Origin: Vanessa cardui
Taxonomy: Eukaryota > Arthropoda > Insecta > Lepidoptera > Nymphalidae
Direction: 5' to 3'
Assembly: GCF_905220365.1 (NCBI RefSeq)
Contig: NC_061154.1
Coordinates: forward strand, 7,502,001 to 7,566,000
Length of the DNA: 64,000 nt
Shown here: positions 47,504 to 58,548 of the stretch, piece after piece
Layout of the letters: each line of letters starts with the position of its first letter
Numbering within the stretch: the first letter of the stretch is position 1
Made by a program: the position numbers and the translations under genes
Notes under the pieces: model-generated
What the model was told of the DNA's origin: nothing
Database searches by the model: none
What the model saw: the letters and a program-made list of their open reading frames with translations, nothing else

Positions 47504-47905
47504 CAAAAAGAAAAACCGACTTCAAACAAAACACTATTTTAAAACAAATGAATATGCACGAAAAAGTAATAAAAATAATTGCGTATTCAACATATTTTTA
47601 GAGTCTTCCTAAGTTAAATGAAATGAAAAATATTAGACTACTTAAAAGTCGATTAACGATTATATCATGTAGTTATAGTTATTGGTATATTTGGAGCCGG
47701 TCTCATTTAATACGTCATGCGGCGTAAACTACAAGGATCCCTCAAAAGAGCTGTAATCGAACTCAGCAAAAAAACTTTGAAAAAGACCAACTATATTTCG
47801 TACATCATATGACATCACATCACATACACAAAATTTGATTAAAGATAGTAAGAAATTCTGCCCCATATCGCACCCTAACTGCGAGCCGTATAGGAGTTCC
47901 ATCAC

Positions 47906-48153
47906 TACATAGTATAAAACAAAGTCGCTTTCTCTGTCCCTATATTTTTAAATCTACGCAACGGATTTTGATGCGGTTTTTTTTAAAAGATAGTGTGATT
48001 TAAGGGGAAGGTTTGTGTATATAATACATGAACAATATAGTAAAGAAACACTGATAATTTTAGAAGTTTGCGATGTGATGTCGTATATAAACAAATTCTG
48101 TAGTATATTTAGTATCAGTATTGCACCCGTGCGAAGCCGGGGTGGGTAGCTAG
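47906..48153 (+). mobile_element. Helitron-like element (family D), copy 2, nested
   Basis: Starts TACATAGTATAAAACAAAGT, contains TCTGTCCCTATATTTTTAAA, ACGCAACGGATTTTGATGCG, AAGGTTTGTGTATATAATAC, and ends GCACCCGTGCGAAGCCGGGG, then TGGGTAG and CTAG-T. CCCG and CGGG flank an 8-base loop just upstream of CTAG, as in Helitron 3' ends. No coding capacity; a non-autonomous element. It lies inside the larger family F element. Confidence 0.65.
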
Positions 48154-48592
48154 TTGATTATAATATTCGACTATGATAATTACATAAACATAACCACATT
48201 ACGGAAGGTGACTCAAATATCCAAATAACCTATAAATAAAAGATTCGACCGAGTATCGCTAACGTGCTCCTCAGAATTGTTCCGTTCCCTTCCGTTCCGT
48301 TACTTTGTCATGGATCCTGTGCTCAGAACCTTACCAAACTTTCACCAAATTACCCTAGAAGTATATATTTTATAATAAAAAAAGAATTTTCAAAATTGGT
48401 TAACGTGATTTTCAGTTATTCACCTATTTGTCGCGCATATACATAAGGCAAATTTAAGACTTATGTCGTTTTCACATGGATACCATCATCGGAAAAAAAA
48501 AATGGGACCCCACGGGAAGCACTACCTTTCAAACAAAAAAAAAATTATCAAAATCGGTCCACCCAGTAAAAAGTTATGAGGTAACAAACATT

Positions 48593-48618
48593 AAAAAAAA
48601 AAAAAAAAAAAAAAAAAA
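48593..48618. repeat. Poly(A) run, 26 bp
   Basis: Uninterrupted adenine run within family F, just before the TACAGACGAATTGATAACC terminal block. Confidence 0.95.
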
Positions 48619-48664
48619 TACAGACGAATTGATAACCTCCTCCTTTTGGAAGTCGGTTGAAAAA

Positions 48665-48846
48665 GGTAAGGTGTATATAGCTTTCGGAATTTTTGTTCCT
48701 CTATATATCGATTCGCACCTTTTTTCCAATTTCAGCTCCAGTAAGACATAATCATGTAAACAGCAAAAGGTCAGTGTCAGTCTCGTCATTCAGTCAGAGA
48801 CTTACTTATTTATGTAAGTATTGAAATAGGTTATGTAAATACATAA
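48665..48846. other. AT-rich spacer
   Basis: Nothing recognised. Confidence 0.35.
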
Positions 48847-49062
48847 TTTGGTGGTAGGGCTATATGTAAGCTCGTCTAGGTAAGTCGCAATATTTTGTAT
48901 TCTTTTGTTCCAGTTTGAAGTGTGAATAAGACAGTATAACTACAGACACAAAGGACAATATGTTTTTTCCCAAATGTGGAATGTGGCGTATTGGAGATGT
49001 AAGAAATGATTAAACGGCGCCATTGACTATTGGCGGTAGTCATCACTTACCATAAACTGATC
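48847..49062 (-). repeat. Dispersed repeat family A, diverged copy 8
   Basis: Plus-strand landmarks TTTGGTGGTAGGGCTATATG, TTGTTCCAGTTTGAAGTGTG, AACTACAGACACAAAGGAC, AACGGCGCCATTGACTATTG, GTAGTCATCACTTACCAT follow reverse family A order. Confidence 0.7.
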
Positions 49063-50688
49063 AACACACAAATTTATAGGAAAACCTTTTTCATCAAACT
49101 TTGTGGCATAATGTTAAGCGAAAATACGAAACTTTTATTGCGTCAAAATAAGCTCTATTTTTTCTTAGATAAACTTGTTTTTCTAAACAAATTATTTTGT
49201 TTTAATTCCTTTAGCAATTAAAATACTTATAGTCAGATATAGATATTTAAATCGAATTATTTTTTTACTGAGAAGTCAATTTACAAGGTACAATGCTATT
49301 TATCAGCGTGCAATCAATGATTGTACACTGTTACATATACTTGAAAGCCAAAAGCCTCGTTAAAACTGTTAATTAATAATTTGGTAAATATTTAAACTGG
49401 GTTCATAGCATTACTGGTAAAATGTTGATTCCATTCATTGCTGTTGATAATTGATGAAATGTCATCATAGACGAAATTTCAAAAAGAAGCATTTCTAAAA
49501 ACCATAAGATTCAATTTTAATGGTAAATTCTAATTTGTCCCTTTTTAATAATGGAAACGTTGATGAAAAATGCAGTAAGAAATAACACATTTAATATAAT
49601 TAATATACTGCATAGTAAAGTATGGTAATTTCCATAATCAAGAATTATGCATGTGTTAGTTCTTTAAAATACATACGTTCATCTTTTTTTTGATTTTATA
49701 GACCACAACGTCACAATATATTAATAAGAAAATTATATTATATCAATTACACTTTGTATTTTGTTTCTAATACCAAAATATATTTTTGTTCCATTTTCAG
49801 TCGGAAAACTTGATCTTTTGTATAATAATACTAACCCATTTCCAAAACTTATGCCACCCAATCTTACTGCCTTTGAAGTGACCGGGAAACGGTTGAATTT
49901 TCGTCCAGAAAAATCATTACTGTCATTATTCGTATCGTAATTTTATTGGTAAATAAATAAAGCTGTTAAATTACTTATTTTTATTTCTTAGTATATCTAC
50001 AATGTGTAAATCTGGTAGATGGTACATGTTTCTGAAACTCTTTCTTTATGTGTTTTACTTTATATGTACTATATGACGCAGATACCATCAGTTGCATTAA
50101 CACTGTCGTCTTTAGTACGCTTTAGAGAAGTTTATAAATCGGCGGCGACTTGATTAGCGTCGGTCACGGGTTGACAGCCATCATTAGAAAAATAGAAGAA
50201 TTATCAAAATTATGAAAAGACAATAAACGATTTTAAAGGAGCAAAATATTAAAACAGAATCTGGTAACGAAGTCTTCATTTACCTCCGTTGTATATATAC
50301 AATAAAATCAACACAATTACGCTGGCTTACGACTCCTTTGTAGATCAAAATACCTAAATACTTGAATTACGTTTACGTATTTCATTTACATCATACAACG
50401 TAGTTTGTCAAAATCTTAATCAAAAGCCCATTGTGAACCCCATATTAGACAAGTGCGTGTAACAACTAAGCGTTACCTCAATTTCTGTAGCAGACAAAGC
50501 TAAGCGAGCCGACACTTTCAAACTGTTATTACTTCATGAGAGGTCTCGCTTAAGGGTAAAATATTGGATATTCTAATTGATTACAGACATATTACTCCAT
50601 ATCAGAATATTACTCGTATCGATATAATCGAAACAAATAATTACATATCACAAGTCGTAGTATTTATTAGACTATATATAATACTTTT
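49063..50688. other. AT-rich stretch, nothing recognised
   Basis: No repeat or coding signal recognised. Confidence 0.4.
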
Positions 50689-50911
50689 ACTTGGTGGTAG
50701 GGCACTCATCAGTTATTCTGCCGCCAAAAAACAGTACTCAGTATTGTTGTGTTTCGGTTTGAAGGGTGAGTGAGCTGGTGTTACTACAGGCACAAGGGAC
50801 ATAACATCTTAGTTCCCAAGGTTGGTGGCATATTGACGATGTAAGGAATAGTTAATATTTCTTACAGCTTCATTGTCTATGGGTGATGGTGACCTATATC
50901 ATAAAAAATAT
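50689..50911 (-). repeat. Dispersed repeat family A, well-preserved copy 9
   Basis: Starts ACTTGGTGGTAGGGC, keeps ACTCATCAGTTATTCTGCC, CAGTATTGTTGTGTTTCGG, GAAGGGTGAGTGAGCTGGTG, CAAGGGACATAACATCTTAG and ends at GATGGTGACC fused to TATATCATAAAAAA, so two internal deletions removed the segments nearest each end. Confidence 0.85.
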
Positions 50912-52985
50912 ATATGTAATAAATATATTTCTTGATTTACGATGTATAAACTATTACATAATACATCATATAAATAATGTATGTTTGTGTCATTTAAAAT
51001 TGTTAGTGTACTTAATAATACCACTAGCGGTCCTTTGATGTTAATTCGACCGATCTAATAAAATAGAAGGTGCATTGTTTCGAAAGGAAAAATGAGGCTA
51101 ATCTAAAATCATAACAAAAAAATTGAATGTTTTATTCTCTTTAGTATTTGTCTCACATATTATGTACTAATTCTAGCTCTCAGCGCGTTTTATCTATATA
51201 CAATTTAACTATGCCAAACCTCACACTCAGCCGTGCGCCCAATATCTTAAAAACTTTATACCCCAAGTTTTCTCTGTACGTAACATTTAGATATGGATAT
51301 TATGTGTAGTGTACGCGGTACTCTCTGATACATTACTACTTCACAATGGTAATTTTATAAAATTGTTTCAATTTTGCCAGTAAGAAACGGCCAAAAATTG
51401 AGTATTTTCGAACATTTAGAACATAGAGTTCTGTCATTAAATCATTAATAACAATTAAATATATATAATTCGTGCTTAAAAGTCAACCAGTACTAAATCA
51501 GCGCCTTGAATCTCAGTTTTTTTTTTTTTAGATTATTTAAATCGTCGTTATTTAACTATAGAAAGGTATACCTTGACTCTGATTTTATATTTTATATATT
51601 TATTATCATTAAATTGTTGTCGAAATTTCGACCAAAGTGTGACTACTATATAAAAATAGGTAAAGATGAAAGATACAGTTAGTTTGAAAGTTTTTCTCAC
51701 AGTCAATTTTTATAACCGATTGTCTTTTGTGTCTTTGAGCAACCTTATTATTAAAATGAAGTTTTATCAACATTTAAAATATCTAGTATTGTCGAATTTC
51801 GACCAATTGGTGAATATGAGTCAAGTAACGGTTCGATGTTGGCAAAATCATTTTAATAGCATGAACCTGTGTTTTTTAGACAATTATGTATAATTTTAAT
51901 TTTCTTGTGTTTGTGTTACTGTTAGTAGAAAGGTAGCTCGTATTATTCCATTTAAACTAGCTTTATTTTTCCCGTTTTAACGTTTTTACCGTCGCTACTA
52001 ACGAGCAAATATGTTCGTACAACCTGTCTAATTACATTTTGACTTTTATTTTGGATACGTAAAATTTTGTACGAACTTAATTTCAACAAGATACTCATGA
52101 ATCATTTTACGTGTAATTAAAAATTAGAGTTAAATATGTGTATAATTACAAAATAAAACACGCTTGGACGAAAATGAAAATCATTTTATTTTAATCTTAA
52201 ATAAGTTTATTTTTATAATTTGCACTTGATTGCACGCTTACTCTTGTATGCATTATCAACCAGCTAACCTTGTTAAATATAGACATTTGTTGTTATACAA
52301 AAGAAATTTACATATATAATTTCAAAGAATAGAAACTTTTATTCCGAGCCATATAGAAAATATATAATTAAAATCATTTATTACTCGTGAAGGGAAAGGT
52401 TCTTGAAGTGGCGTTTTTCTTTATTTGCTATCTACAATGAAATTGTCGTCGCTTAGTGGTCAAACTTCGACAGTCATTCATTGGTAACCAATATACAATA
52501 TTAAAATTAGGCTCAGATGAATAATATAGAGTTTAACTGTGCCAAATGTCATACTCTTCGCTGCGTGTATTTTCACATAAAGGGTTACTTAGTTATATAT
52601 ATGCTTTTTTTTATTGGTGAGAATGACATATACTCAAAATTTTGATTATGATGTTACCTGATTTCCATGTTCATAAACATGTTCATTAAATTATTACGAT
52701 AGAAATAGCTTTATTGTAACGAATTCAGAAATAAAATGTATTATAGTATTGTTTTAAAAAAAGGATAAATTTAAGTGATTTCAACTGGTTGATTATGAAA
52801 ATGCACCGACAAAAAACCGTTCTTACGTCAGTTACAGATGACATCAAAAGACTAACCTCAAGGGAAACGGTGACAAATTCATAATGATATGCTTTATATC
52901 CTCGCGCATTTTCCCCTTTACTGAGTTATTTTATACAGTCGTAAAGAAAAAAAAACATACGATTAAGCGATGTATTTGTGCAGGT
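50912..52985. other. AT-rich stretch, nothing recognised
   Basis: GTCGAAATTTCGACCAA at 51618-51634 and TTGTCGAATTTCGACCAATT near 51789 are two similar palindromic words 170 bp apart. Otherwise nothing recognised. Confidence 0.35.
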
Positions 52986-53240
52986 AGAAAATAAAACAGC
53001 CTTCTCGAGAATGATTTATGCGCTAGATTGTACCCGAAGTAAGCGACAGTCACACGTCGTACGTTAGAGATAATACGCTGCGAGACAAATGTCGGCGGCG
53101 TGGACCTGACGCGCGGATGTAAAAATAAATAAGGGAATGGTGACGTCCTATGTCGAGACCATACGATGTAATGGCCCGACACAATAGAGAGATAAGGTTG
53201 AGTGCTTGTTAAATATGTTGCACGGCACAATTCATCGAAC
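52986..53240. other. GC-rich block with the window's longest chance frame
   Basis: Roughly 250 bp much richer in CG dinucleotides than its surroundings (CGTCGTACGTTAGAGATAAT, GTCGGCGGCGTGGACCTGAC, GCGCGGATG). A 107-codon minus frame (52931-53254) covers it, but the peptide is unfamiliar, starts and ends in AT-rich sequence, and stop-poor composition alone can explain its length. It could be a promoter/CpG-type regulatory block or an old exon. Confidence 0.3.
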
Positions 53241-54066
53241 GCAATCGCTATCATTAAAATTTAAATTGCTTTAGTTTGAAAAAACTCATTGATTGCAGAA
53301 ACCAACAGATGAAAATGTGATTTACTTTTATATCCAAATAATAAATCTTACATATAGTATTATTTATATTAAGAAGGTCATTTTTATTGGTTATCGGTAT
53401 ATTTATTTGAATCGTATATTGAGGTGATCACCGTACAACAGTATCATCATTTTATAGGTTTCGATATTTACTTAAAAAAAAACAAACACTGTAGTTCTAT
53501 ATAATTCTGTAGGTTTCCCAGAAATTAAAAAGTAAAAGATGGCTCAATAAATATTATATTTTTCTTTTGTTTCGTTTAAAAATATAATTTAAAATACTAT
53601 TTTTCGGAACTGTTAATTATTGATTCCTACAAAAATATATTTTCGAACTAATCGGAGGAGTTTGTGCGCTCTTTCAATGGAACAAATTGTTCAGTTTTAT
53701 AGATTAGTAAAGAAATGCGTATATATTAGATACTAACGTTGGAATGTGAGTAAATATACAAGTAATATGTTATGTATAAATTAAATTATCGAATTAATGT
53801 TTTCAACCATACTTAATGCGGCCGTGAATTGTAAACGGTCTACGATCTCTTTTCAGACTTCCCCTAATTTGCTCTGATTGATCTCTTCTGCTTGTTACAC
53901 CGACTTAAGTCTAGGAAATTACCATAATTGGGATCAAGGATATCCTTAAGCGAGCCCGGCGAGCATAGGTAACTCACGACATATAAATATTTCAGCTAGA
54001 AAATAGTTGAAACGTTCAAAAAATTTTTGTTCCAAACAAATATCATACAATTATTTCATCGTCATT
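53241..54066. other. AT-rich stretch with a GC-richer patch at 53815-53985
   Basis: The patch includes TAATGCGGCCGTGAATTGTA and AAGCGAGCCCGGCGAGCATA. No open frame or repeat match. Confidence 0.35.
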
Positions 54067-54272
54067 AAATAGTATAAAAAAAGTCTCTTACCGCTGTCTA
54101 TCCCTATGTATGCTTAAATCTTTAAAATTACAGATTTTGAAGCGGTCTTTTTTAATAGATAGAGTAATTCAACAAGAAGGTTTTTATACATAATGGCCGA
54201 TATTAACAAATAAATTCCGTTGTACATTTTGTATGAGCATTGCACCCGTGCGAAGCCGGGGCAGGTTGCTAT
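54067..54272 (+). mobile_element. Helitron-like element (family D), copy 3
   Basis: AATAGTATAAAAAAAGTCTC starts it, then TTACCGCTGTCTATCCCTAT, GTATGCTTAAATCTTTAAAA, GATTTTGAAGCGGTC and the 3' hairpin region GCACCCGTGCGAAGCCGGGG, CAGGTTG and CTATT where the intact copy has CTAGT. Slightly decayed terminus. Confidence 0.65.
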
Positions 54273-54340
54273 TATTTAAACAAATTTTGAATTCAAATTT
54301 ATAAAGCATTTTATTTTTGTCATTGGATGGATGTAGGTAA

Positions 54341-54541
54341 TGGTGGCAGGGCTGTGTGAAAGCCTGTTTGAGCATTGTCCACTCACATGCTACCACCAAA
54401 TACCAATGACATCTCTGGTTCCGCTTCGAAGGGTGAGTAGCCAGAGTAATAAAGTACGAGGGATATGACATCGTAGTTCTCAAGGCTGATCGCGCATTAG
54501 CGATTTAAGGAATGGTTAAAAATTCTAACAAGACAGTGTCC
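54341..54541 (-). repeat. Dispersed repeat family A, diverged copy 10
   Basis: TAATGGTGGCAGGGCTGTGT, TTCCGCTTCGAAGGGTGAGT, GAGGGATATGACATCGTAGT, CGCGCATTAGCGATTTAAGG in reverse family A order. It begins only about 70 bp after the Helitron-like copy. Confidence 0.65.
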
Positions 54542-56292
54542 AAAATTACTCGTCCGATAAAGATTGTTATGAAAAAACAAAAAAATTCATTGTGGTGGTG
54601 TTCATTTAAATAACTTGATGATTGAAATTGTGTTAATACTAAATATACAATGAATCAATTGATACATATAATGTAATCGAGTATAAGACATTACAGATAA
54701 AAACAAAGAAGCATAAAAACAAAAGTGAAGTAAACTGTGAAAACAGTAATAAAAATGCTTAAAAGATCAAATATAATTAATTGTAGTCTTAATTATAAAG
54801 TTGATTTATTTGTAATGGCGTACATTGTTCCAAGAAGATATGCACGGCTGCACAGAAATGGAGGTAATCATCTTAAAATACTTCGTTCGTACCTGTAGCG
54901 TGAATATTGAAATTAATTTTAGCACGTCAAAGACTTTAATGTAGCAGTAATTACTACGCTTCCTGTTTGGAGCATCGCTTACTTGTTAATAATTTCTAGA
55001 TTGGACATCGCCTGCCTTATAATTGTATCAAGTCACCTTTTTAGTAAATTTATTCATAGCATAATTACTTATATTTCTATTAGAATTAAGATTATAATGA
55101 CAACAAATGTAAATATTGTGACTTTTCATTAGAATTACTATTTCGTTAAATATTCCTCTTCTAGAATTGGCTGGCGTGGTATTGCTGATGCACATTAGCT
55201 ACGGTAAACATTTAGTGTCATGTGACGGGTTTTATTATCTGTTAAAATACGCTCTAAAAAATCTTTACTAAGCTAGCACTATCTCATCTTAGATATGTGT
55301 CTCTTGTATCTGTTTCATAAATGATCCTTATTCGTAATTTGAGCAAGACTCATCTTAGCACCAAAATAAAGAAAAGTCAACATTTCTACACCTTCCCGTT
55401 AATGGTTTCACAAAGACTTTTAAACCTAACATACTTGTATCTCTAAACATAACTTACTACGCTAAATATTTTCGACGTCATCTTTCTCGGGTCGATGTAA
55501 CATTTAATAATGTTTCCGATACGGAAGGGTCCTTAGATTGTTAATGCTCACAATATATCTAGGTACTAATTTGCCGCGGGCATTTGACAAGCCCTCAGTA
55601 ATATTAATGTTCATGCAACCGTGCGATCAAATATGGCAAGCCCTGGCTAGCTCACCCTTATTTAAAAACCTCACAGACAATAAAAGCGTTGTGTAAAATG
55701 TTCAAATAAAATTATTTGTGATGTTATTCATTCCTACACCAGTTGATTTTTAACAAGAATTTATTTATTATTAGACAATCGAGAGAGATTAGTTTCACAA
55801 ACAACAGCTTTCTGATAATTTAAAGAGCGTAGGTAAAGCTTTCGAGGAATTATTTTATGAAACATCTTAAGAAAATATGAAAATAGATAAAGCCACTTCG
55901 ATATTATTTTCCGAGGGAGTGTTTTGTGATGAAGAAAACGTACATTTATTGCGAGATTATTTATTATTATTTTGGCTTTTATAGACTTCTTTATGATATT
56001 TCATTTAACACTTTAAAAAAGGGATACCGTTTTTTTTAAATACCAATTTGTGTCGAGTTCGTGCATTCGTATTGACTTAAAATATTTTCGGGCAATTTTC
56101 GCTTCGGTCAATACGAGAGGACTTCAAGTAGGAACGATGCAAATTTGATGCGATCTCCTGTTCAATTCCATCCCTATTCAGTTGATGTAGACGGAATATT
56201 GTATTCCATCTATATATATATAAAAAAGGGTGAAAAAATATTTGGTTCGAAAAAATTTAATCTGTATATTTCTTATCTTATTCAGATGTGAC
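54542..56292. other. AT-rich stretch, nothing recognised
   Basis: No repeat or coding signal recognised apart from a slightly GC-richer patch near 55570-55660. Confidence 0.4.
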
Positions 56293-56304
56293 TATGGCTT
56301 ACTT

Positions 56305-56612
56305 GTGAGTCGAGATGGCCCAGTGGTTAGAACGCGTGCATCTTAACCGATGATTGCGGGTTCAAACCCAGGCAAGCACCGCTGATTCATGTGCTTAATT
56401 TGTCTTTATAATTCATCTCGTGCTCAGCGGTGAAGGAAAACATCGTGAGGAAACCTGTATGTGACAAATTTCATAGAAATTCTGCCACATGTGTATTCCA
56501 CCAACCCGCATTGGAACAGCGTGGTGGAATATATTCCAAACCTTCTCCTCAAAGGGAGATGAGGCTTTTAGCCCAGCAGTGGGAATTTACAGGCTGTTGT
56601 TGTTTGTTGTTG
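56305..56612 (+). mobile_element. Metulj-like SINE, copy 7, youngest full-length copy with perfect TSD
   Basis: Complete 308 bp unit: head GAGTCGAGATGGCCCAGTGG with TTAGAACGCG (box A), GCGGGTTCAAACCCAGGCAA (box B), body TTCATCTCGTGCTCAGCGG, GGAAAACATCGTGAGGAAAC, CCAACCCGCATTGGAACAGC, CTTCTCCTCAAAGGGAGATG, end CAGTGGGAATTTACAGGC with a TTG-rich tail. The 12 bp duplication TATGGCTTACTT at 56293-56304 and 56613-56624 is perfect, and both pol III boxes are intact, so this is probably the most recent insertion in the window. The 70-codon frame inside is a shadow. Confidence 0.95.
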
Positions 56613-56624
56613 TATGGCTTACTT

Positions 56625-57329
56625 TGGAATACAATTTCATAACTATATTAAACCTTATCTTTGGTTCATAGGAGTGAATATGCATACAGTATACAAGTAT
56701 ACAAGCATTTGAAGTCTAATGTCATACGAAAAGGACTTTACAGTCATGATGGCCAATCCGAAGCATCGCTCGTTGATTTAGCCCCAAAGCCATTTCCTTT
56801 ATTAGCGAGTCCACTGGTACTTTGACAGATAACATATGGCCCGTGTACTGAAGCTATAGGATACCTAACGGGAAATATTCATGTATTAGTTATTGTTACG
56901 AGAATTAAAAAAAAAATACAAAGAATCTAAACTTACCAATTTATAATATTGAGAATTGAATTAGTGAGGATTTTCGTCATCCTATAATCCAGTACTATTC
57001 AGAGCTTAAAACCTATAGCTGTATATACCACTTAGCTCCCCTTAGTTATTAGGGGATCTGACAGCCCTATCTCAACCATTATGTATAAATCACTGATGTA
57101 TGTGCAATATTCATGTATCGGGAAGGGTCGGTAAAACGTCACGTGTCCACTAATTTAGTTCTACCCTCGTAATAATCTGCAATGCGTTCTGTAATAAAGT
57201 TACACTATAAACGATTTTTTTGTTAATATGCAAAATAGGTTACGGTTCCGATTGCAATGTAAAATATATACGTGCTAGTATTCGTTCGCGACTTCCATCG
57301 CGTTTTAGGGTGTTGGTTATCAAGAGCGG
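56625..57329. other. AT-rich stretch, nothing recognised
   Basis: No repeat or coding signal recognised. Confidence 0.4.
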
Positions 57330-57364
57330 AGATGAGCCATGCGGGTTCCAACCCAGGCAAGCAC

Positions 57365-57408
<44 letters not shown>

Positions 57409-57513
57409 TTATAATTCATCTCGTGCTCGGCGGTGAAGGAAAACATCGTGAGGAAACCTGCCTGAAACCTGGATCAGCGTGGTGGAATATGTGTTCCAAA
57501 GCCTCTCCTTAAC
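57330..57513 (+). mobile_element. Metulj-like SINE, copy 8, damaged and carrying a microsatellite
   Basis: A short head remnant GAGATGAGCC jumps to GCGGGTTCCAACCCAGGCAA (box B with one change), then the normal short spacer is replaced by a TA/GT microsatellite at 57368-57408. The body resumes TTCATCTCGTGCTCGGCGG, AAACATCGTGAGGAAACC and GATCAGCGTGGTGGAATATG, ending near TCTCCTTAACGG where a Helitron-like fragment abuts. Confidence 0.75.
57368..57408. repeat. (TA)15 then (GT)5 compound microsatellite
   Basis: Grows out of the AT-rich spacer between the tRNA-like head and the body of the SINE. Confidence 0.95.
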
Positions 57514-57517
57514 GGAA

Positions 57518-57649
57518 AAAATGTAGCCTATGTGGTTTCTTGGAGTTCAAATTTGCTACAGACCAAATTTCATTAAATTCGGTTCAGCGGTTTGATCGTG
57601 AAAGAGTGATAGACAAACAGGCAAACAGGCAGAGTTACTTTCACATTAA
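57518..57649 (-). mobile_element. Helitron-like fragment (family C), copy 3
   Basis: On the minus strand AATGTGAAAGTAACTCTGCC, CAAACCGCTGAACCGAATTT, AATGAAATTTGGTCTGTAGC and CACATAGGCTACAT match the 43592 copy closely. It directly follows the truncated SINE with no spacer, suggesting insertion into or recombination with it. Confidence 0.6.
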
Positions 57650-57999
57650 TTATTTTAAAATATTAATTTATAGAAATATTCGGTATGTCGAGAGAAACCG
57701 CGCTTAGCAACTCGTTGCGTAGTTGAATTACATTTTCGGAGCGCTTCCATTCATACCATCTCGCTGAATATAAAAGCTCGCACGGAAATCATTGTAGAGT
57801 GAAAAAAACTTAAAAGTATTTCGAATATGGGGGTGTATATAATTTTGTCAAACTTAATTCATTTCCCTTTTTTATAATATGACGTTCTAAATATACTTTA
57901 GAGTACGTACATTTGGCAAAGACATTATTAAAAATAAAACACATAAAAATAATATTTTTTTGAGGTTTTGTTTTGTTACTAATTCAATGTTAGTGGATG
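57650..57999. other. AT-rich spacer, nothing recognised
   Basis: No repeat or coding signal recognised. Confidence 0.35.
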
Positions 58000-58235
58000 A
58001 CGGCCTCGTTTCGATACAGTATGCAGTGTCCATCACCACCATCAATTGACAAAAAATATATTGCCGTGTTTCTGTTCGAACGACGAGTAAACCAGTTTAA
58101 TTACCTACACAGGGAACATGGTCGAATCCTGTGGTTTGTGGTTAGGCACATTGACAGTGTAAGAAGGTTAATGCTACGATTCGCTTCTACAATATTGTTT
58201 ATGGGCGATAGTGAACACTTACTAACTCCATCTTA
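58000..58235 (-). repeat. Dispersed repeat family A, very diverged copy 11
   Basis: Plus-strand GCCGTGTTTCTGTTCGAACG, TACCTACACAGGGAACATGG, GGCACATTGACAGTGTAAG, ATATTGTTTATGGGCGATAG and TGAACACTTAC follow reverse family A order with heavy divergence. A 94-codon frame over it is not a gene. Confidence 0.45.
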
Positions 58236-58265
58236 CTTTATATTACGTTTCAAAACTAGTTGTCA

Positions 58266-58548
58266 TTTTTTTATGGAATAGGTTGGCGGACCCGCATATG
58301 GGCCACCTGAAGTAGTCATCACCCATAGACAATGACGCTGTTAGAAATATTAACTATTCCTTACATCGTCAATGCGCCACCAGCCTTGGGAACTAAGATG
58401 CTATGTACCTTGTGCCTGTAGTTACACTGGCTCACTCACCCTTTAAACCGGAACACAACAATACTGTGTACTGTTGTTTAGCAGTAGAATATCTGATGAG
58501 TGGGTGATACCTACCCAGGCGGGCTTGCACAAAGCCCTGCCACCAAAT
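58266..58548 (+). repeat. Dispersed repeat family A, near full-length copy 12
   Basis: TTTTTATGGAATAGGTTGGC, GGACCCGCATATGGGCCACC, ATTAACTATTCCTTACATCG, GCCACCAGCCTTGGGAAC, CTGGCTCACTCACCCTTTAA, ACACAACAATACTGTGTACT and GCACAAAGCCCTGCCACC. Best end-to-end representative with copy 1. It lies 30 bp from copy 11 in opposite orientation. Confidence 0.88.

Larger units (their letters stand above)
47504..48664. mobile_element. ~1.16 kb interspersed element (family F), interrupted by a nested element
   Basis: The left edge has AAAAACCGACTTCAAAC and the right edge GGAAGTCGGTTGAAAAAGG, so AACCGACTTC (47514-47523) and GAAGTCGGTT (48649-48658) form a 10 bp inverted pair at the two ends. Inside are blocks I recall as highly repeated in Lepidoptera: TACGTCATGCGGCGTAAAC, GGATCCCTCAAAAGAGCTG, TTTGTCATGGATCCTGTGC, GTCGTTTTCACATGGATACC and a 26-A run at 48593-48618. 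The Helitron-like unit at 47906-48153 is embedded; removing it leaves about 0.9 kb. Its class is uncertain. A 91-codon frame at 48476-48751 is part of this repeat. Confidence 0.55.

Noticed and set aside
48476..48789. 91-codon forward and 71-codon minus frames
   Set aside because: They lie mainly within the family F repeat; the lysine or phenylalanine runs come from the 26-A tract.
52931..53254. 107-codon minus frame as a gene
   Set aside because: Longest frame here but composition-driven (CG-rich block, few stops), unfamiliar peptide, ends in AT-rich flank without splice or polyadenylation context.
56305..56380. A genuine tRNA gene in the SINE head
   Set aside because: The head is followed by the shared SINE body and bounded by a target duplication; eight copies occur in the window.
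56430..56671. Two overlapping forward frames of 70 and 60 codons
   Set aside because: Both are shadows of the SINE bounded by TATGGCTTACTT duplications.
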